In this document: in pieces, positions 58,906 to 64,000 of the stretch | Numbering within the stretch: the first letter of the stretch is position 1 | Layout: every line of letters starts with the position of its first letter | Assembly: GCF_024713975.1 (NCBI RefSeq) | Contig: NC_091096.1 | Location: forward strand, 20,992,458 to 21,056,457 | Source: Paralichthys olivaceus | Lineage: Eukaryota > Chordata > Actinopteri > Pleuronectiformes > Paralichthyidae | Direction of reading: 5' to 3' | DNA length: 64,000 nt | The notes under the pieces: generated by a model | Seen by the model: the letters and a program-made list of their open reading frames with translations, nothing else | What the model was told of the DNA's origin: nothing | Databases searched by the model: none | Program-made: the position numbers and the translations under genes

Positions 58906-61900
58906 GCAGCCTAAAAGGCATCATAGAAGAAGAAACTGTGATTTATCAGTGGAGTAAAATATGGCTAAACTAAACTGGACACAAGGAAACCCCATATAAT
59001 CCCCATTAATCCTGTTTACAGTTCAGTCAGGCAGCCTTTTATACGCTAATACATTTAGAATGGGACCACAACAAATAATTACGGTGAGGAAATGATTCTG
59101 CCAAGCCAATTAACCTGTGCCATTAGACGCTCCATTGATTTCCTGCCATCGTAAAAGTTATCGTAAAAGCCACTTTGGAGGTCGAGCTAATCACAAGTTT
59201 CTTAATTAGCTCATTAATGGTGCAACGCTGTGACAATATAAATATAAGATGGAGTCTTTGTACTTTGCATTGGGGTTCTAACACGTTCATAATCTTAAAA
59301 AGTGGAGACCTTGCCTCTCGGGGTCTCTGACTAAAACAAGAGGCTGGTGAATCAGTGTGGGATCAGGGATGTTGTTCCCTTAACCACCGCCTCTGTAACT
59401 GCAGTCCAGCTTTTCCCAGTAAGAAATCCCTTCAGTGTTAATCATTCAGAAAGATTTTACCAGGAGCCACATTATCCACAGAGGTCTCCTCCTCTCCAAA
59501 ACAAACAGATCAGGTGATTAAACCTGGTAATAACACTGAATGAAGCAGTTTCACATTAAAACTCATCCTGGAGGGGCTTCTAACTGAGCTGCTGCTAATG
59601 GTTGCCCTGCTTGTTTCTGTGATAACTTATGATCCGCACGTTCAGGAGGCTTTTCACCAGGAGTCAGAACATCTGCAGTAGTGTTTGCTCAGCTTGAGTC
59701 TCTTATGACTCATACGTCCGATGACTAAATTCCTTTCAGTTAAAATATATAGTTTGGTGTCTTTTCCAGGATTTCATGTCTTGTTAAACATTTATTTTTA
59801 AAAATTCTTCAAATCTCTTGTGAAGATACTTTTATTCATGCGGATGATTTGTTTTGATGCCTGATATTGGTTTACCAAAGTCCTAGGTCCACAAAATAGT
59901 GAAATATATGTATGAAATAATAGATGAATGGGAAATAACTGTCAAAAACTGTAATTTTGGGTATAAAAGTTGCCTGTCACCATACTTTCACTAAATGTTA
60001 GAGGGGCTTGGACGAAGATGACTGAATAATGACATCATACTACATATCAAGCTCCATTGGAACTGTAATTGTAATCTTTGCCAGTCTCTTCTTTTTAACT
60101 TTTTCTCACATTCTGTCTATCCAATAAAAACAGAGGTGTTTCATAGTGATGGGTATATAAGTGCTGACTGGTTGGTATCGCAACAAAGACAGGTGGACAA
60201 ACTAATCCCCTAATTGTGTGAAGGTAGCAACAGATGACGCATGTGCCACTCTTTCCTTACAGGCTCGTAACTCCTGTTCTGATTGACGTAAGCTCTTTCA
60301 GAAAGATGCAAATGAGAGCTGAGACTCTATAGATTCTGCATTTGTGGGTTGTATTTTATGCTGAGATATTGATAAAGATTTATAAATATTGATTTTTACA
60401 CACAGCTGCGTTCTTATACCCACGATACGTTATTAGAATCCACACAAATCTAAAATGTATTGATTAAAGTGGCGTAAAACTGGATAAATTCAGTTTGGAC
60501 CAATTAAATTCGCTCATGAATGGGCCTTGATAAAAATTATGGATTTTTTTAGAACTGAAATTGGAATGAAAGTATACAACTCGACAAAAATAACAACATA
60601 GCTCTTGTCTTTGTATATGTAGCATTTTAGAAAAGTTACATATTATACCTTGAAGAGGCCCCTTAGCATAAGTGGTGCAGAGGTTGTCCATCAGCATCAT
60701 GTACACTTGAGTGCACCACACATAGCAGGGAGAGAACTCAATAAAGAGAGCACTGTAGGTCTGAGTGTGAGCCTTAGGGCAATAGATACTGTGTTTTTAC
60801 CTCTACCCAGCTCGTTTCGCACTGCTGCACATACATGAGCCAACAAAGAAGACGCATCATTCATTTTAAAAACCAGCTGCTTAGTGTGCATGTGTATGTA
60901 AACAGAGAATTAATCCTGCTACACAAAACCATGCTTTCACTGCATTATACTATTGAACAAAGGTGAGACATTAGGCATGATTTAGATTTCCACTGCAGGC
61001 AGAAAGAGCCTCATTCCTCAAAGGCACAATAAAGATTTATTCTGGCCAATTATATTTCTCAATAAGTAAAAAGAGCATTGGTAAAGAGGAATGCAAAATC
61101 ACAATGCCCCATGAAATTGAATTTGTCCTGCTCATAGTAATGTCAGTCATCATTGTAATGTAATGATACAAGGGCACAAAATTCATCTCCATTTGTTTAT
61201 TTTTCCTGCGGATGAGGCTTAAAGGAGTCAGTGAAGCTGGACCCCCATAGACTTTCACTGGAGGAGAACAGAGGAGAAACTGGGGAACCACTATCGTCCT
61301 CATAATACTCCCTCGATATGACAGATGACTGAAGAACATACTCACCAGCAGGAGAAGCAGTAGGGAAAGGTGACTAATGTAAGAAAATAATGAGGCATGA
61401 ACAGTATTTGCATGAGTCGTCTTACGGATTGACTTTTGTTTCACGGCACAAAAAGGAGAATAAGAACAAAAACAGGACATTAAGCTCCCGCCCACAAAGC
61501 CTTTTGTCCTGGTATCTATTTAAGTAAAGGTTATACTGAGTGCACAGTCTTTTTTTTCAGCATCATCCAGCTCCATACTCACATAATTAGCTTCTCTCAC
61601 CTGGGAATGGCCCAGTTTTCCACTGTTCCCCTGTTTGAGTGGCTGTATATTATTGTCATTATTTTTTTATTGAGCAAGTGAAAACATTTAAATGCTTTTA
61701 AAATAAAAGCTAAACAAGAAGCAGTTGGGAGATATGTTCTGTGTTATACTGAACTACGAAGATCTCATATATATCAGTATCCAGTAAAATCTATTCTGCA
61801 AAATATAATATATACTATTTTATTCATCTGAATTACCAAAGAAGTCTTTGTAAGGCTCTGACGTAATTTGCGATTTGAATTTTTCTCTCTGTATAGATAT

Positions 61901-62863
61901 GGCATGTAATAAAAACATAGATCATTAAGTTATTCTTAATCTGAAAGTGGAAAAGAGTTTCATGAGTTATGACTGTTTGGGTGAATAATGGTAAAATGAT
62001 TCTTCCTCATTTAATTGTATTTTTTGTTTATTAAAGTATATCATAGGAAAACAGAAATATCACAAAGTGGAAAAAGTTGAAAAGGTGAAGAGGTGATGTT
62101 GTTATAAGTTGGTTGCAATTCTGACAACATGTTTCTGGAGAAGTAAATCTTTATGGAGGCGTTGAGGTAAACAAACAAGCCCAGCACCATGTTGCAGCAT
62201 GAAAAGATCATATGAAAAGATTTGTTGTGTTTTTCCCTGCCAGAATCAATGTGTTGTTAACAACTCAAGTTTTTCAGGTCTTCATGAATCTGCACATTTT
62301 AGAGGCTGAGACTTGACTTCAACATTACATCATTGTCAGTGGTTAGATTTAATATTTAGTGACAAGTGCTAACATCCATCTGCAGTATAACGAGTGCATA
62401 TTAACAACAGTCATCAAACTTAATAGTTGGCATCAAAGTCACTTAAATCATGTAAAGCCAGGCTTTGGATCGACTTTAAATCAGTTTTTGTCATATATAG
62501 TCACACCTGTTTATATGATCCATTGAGAAATGTATTTTATCATACCTGATTCAGTGCTACTACTCCACTCATCATCATCACTGTCACTTAGAGATGGTTT
62601 ACACAACTAGCTCAAGCACATTACTAGTGGATGAACTGACTGCCTTCATTTTTATTCACTGCTGTAATTATCTGTGTCATTGTTTTTGGTGTCATATTGT
62701 TCCGATATACACTGCTCAAATAAATAAGTTAACACTTGAATCACACTCCAGATCTTAACGAATGAATTATTCAAGTTGGAAATCTTTACTAATTGCTGAG
62801 TAAATTGTTGAGAACAAAATTAAGTAAATACAGTCAATGGAAACCAAAAGCATTAACTCCACT

Positions 62864-63155
62864 GATTACAAACGTGAAATTAATCAATGTGCAATTACCA
62901 TCGCAATAATCTGTACACTCTGCACTTCAAACACACATACCTACCTCTACTCTGCATTTTTTTACATTTTTATTTCATTTTGTAAAGAATTACTTGCACT
63001 ATTTTATAGATCTCTTCTTCTTTTTCTTTTAATACTATTTTATTTTATAATATTTGTATGCTGGGAGATTGAAAATAAAGTAAGAATTTCATTACATGCT
63101 GTAAACTGTGTTTATCTGCTGTGTACATGACAATAAACATCTTGAATCTTGAATT
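62864..63155 (+). mobile_element. Retroelement 3' end nested inside the Tc1-like element
   Basis: The Tc1 arm breaks after AACTCCACTG and resumes at GAGTGCTGGACTCAAAACCC. The insert is T-rich and ends with TGACAATAAACATCTTGAAT and a second CTTGAA unit, the style of 3' terminus seen in fish L2/CR1-type non-LTR elements. It is 5'-truncated and has no ORF of its own family. The family assignment is tentative; the nesting is clear. Confidence 0.6.
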
Positions 63156-63189
63156 GAGTGCTGGACTCAAAACCCAAAACACAGGCGTC

Positions 63190-64000
63190 AACGTGAATTT
63201 CATCATAGCACCTCATAATGTGACTCAGTGCTGTGTATGGCCTCCACGTGCCAGTATGCACCCTAGACAACGTCTGGGCATGGTTCTGATGAGGCGGCAG
63301 ATGGTGTCCTGGGGGATCTCCTCCCAGACCTGGATCAGGGCATCAGTGAGCTCCTGGACAGTCTGTGGCGCTACTTGGCGGCGTCTGATACACCGATACA
63401 TAACGTCCCATAGGAGCTCATTGGATTTAGGTCAGGGGTCAGTCATCCAGGAACTGCCTACACACTCTGGCCACATGAGGCCGGGCATTGTCCTGCACCA
63501 GGAGGAACCCAGGGCCCACTGCACCAGCGTAAGGTCTGACAATCTCTCTGAGGATTTCATTCTGGTACCTAACAGCAGTCAGGCTACCGTTGGCTATGAC
63601 ATGGAGGTCTGTGCAACCCTCCAAGGAAATGCCTCCCCAGACCATCCCTGACCCCCCACCAAACTGGTCATGCCGGATGATGTTACAGGCAGCATAACGT
63701 TCACCACGGCATCTAAAAAACTATTTCACGCCAGTCACATGTGCTCAGTGTGAACTGGCTCTCATCTGTGAAGAGAACTGGGCGCCAGAGGCAGACTTGC
63801 CAATTCTAGTGTTCTCTTGTGAATGCCAATCGAGCTGCACTGTACTGGACTGTGAGCTCAGGTCTCACTAGAGGTCATTGAGCCATCACGCCACCTCCAT
63901 GGAGTCTGTTTCTGACAGTTTGGTCAGAAACATGCACACCTGTAGCCTGCTGGAGGTCATTTTGTAGGACTCTGGTAATGCTCCTCCTCACACAAAGGAG
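63190..64000 (-). pseudogene. Decayed Tc1-like transposase
   Basis: Minus-strand fragments in several frames align in order with a Tc1 transposase. They comprise a DNA-binding segment with ATGVHVSDQTVRNRLHG (about 63900), RPVLFTDESQF with the first catalytic Asp (about 63765), MVWGGISLEGCTDLHVIANG, and LLVQDNARPHVARVC with the second Asp (63480-63645). The C-terminal part is RRRQVAPQTVQELTDALIQV and on to ARGGHTQH (63225-63400). Stops and frameshifts occur in the N-terminal half. After CRQFLDD a deletion and a stop remove the segment before the third acidic residue, so it cannot encode active transposase. Confidence 0.85.

Larger units (their letters stand above)
56668..62705 (-). other. galnt9: Probable intron of the GALNT gene
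   Basis: No further GALNT exon is recognisable up to the window end, so this is inferred to be one large intron (the gene is on the minus strand with its 5' part outside the window). It holds the AC microsatellite at 58098, an AT palindrome at 58850, and a GC-balanced unique-looking block at about 59090-59680. Confidence 0.55.
62706..64000 (-). mobile_element. Tc1-like DNA transposon, right-truncated by the window
   Basis: The end TATACACTGCTCAAATAAAT at 62706 is the terminal inverted repeat of a well-known teleost Tc1-like family with TA target sites. The transposase reads on the minus strand and is followed by a non-coding arm. The other end lies beyond 64000. An unrelated ~290-bp retroelement fragment interrupts the arm at 62864-63155. 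Confidence 0.85.

Noticed and set aside
60150..60175. TATATAAG motif as a promoter
   Set aside because: AT-rich surroundings make such motifs common; no ORF or other core element follows.

Overview
The window is nuclear DNA of a ray-finned (teleost) fish. Genes are split by GT-AG introns, coding density is very low, and the intervening DNA carries teleost-type Tc1 elements, MITE-like elements, a long AC microsatellite and several old dispersed repeat families. The clearest gene encodes the teleost b-type paralogue of the AAA ATPase ATAD1/Msp1. I see no operons, viral genomes, CRISPR arrays, tRNAs or rRNAs.

Layout. 1-4.4 kb is non-coding with repeat fragments. At 4.9-6.84 kb on the + strand lies one long exon encoding a repetitive coiled-coil protein with a Glu-rich repeat block and a Lys/Arg-rich tail. 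It ends in a C-rich 3' UTR with two AATAAA signals; its upstream exons are unresolved. 7-16 kb is non-coding and holds two MITE-like elements (9161-9475; 11190-11588), two copies of one old repeat family, and a TATA box followed by a 35-codon ORF near 11.8-12.0 kb. At 16.03-22.84 kb on the - strand is a complete nine-exon atad1b coding sequence (383 codons, all splice phases consistent), with a probable 5' leader exon near 23.6 kb that contains a 20-bp perfect palindrome. 24-55 kb is about 31 kb in which I find no supported gene, only repeats, homopolymer G runs and some unique-looking blocks that may be conserved non-coding DNA. At 56.16-56.67 kb on the - strand are the last two coding exons of a polypeptide GalNAc-transferase of the GALNT9/18 type. 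The rest of the window, to 64 kb, would be the intron upstream of those exons. That intron contains a long AC microsatellite and a decayed Tc1-like transposon interrupted by a retroelement 3' end.

How the genes relate. The three genes have no obvious functional connection. The atad1b product is a membrane-anchored extractase of the mitochondrial outer membrane and peroxisomes. The GALNT product is a Golgi enzyme that starts mucin-type O-glycosylation. The coiled-coil protein is unidentified. I found no new multi-gene system. The most useful leads are the alternating-length tandem repeat in the coiled-coil exon, the derived residues and possible intron-retention isoform of atad1b, a possible overlapping uORF in its leader, and the TATA/mini-ORF unit at 11.8 kb.
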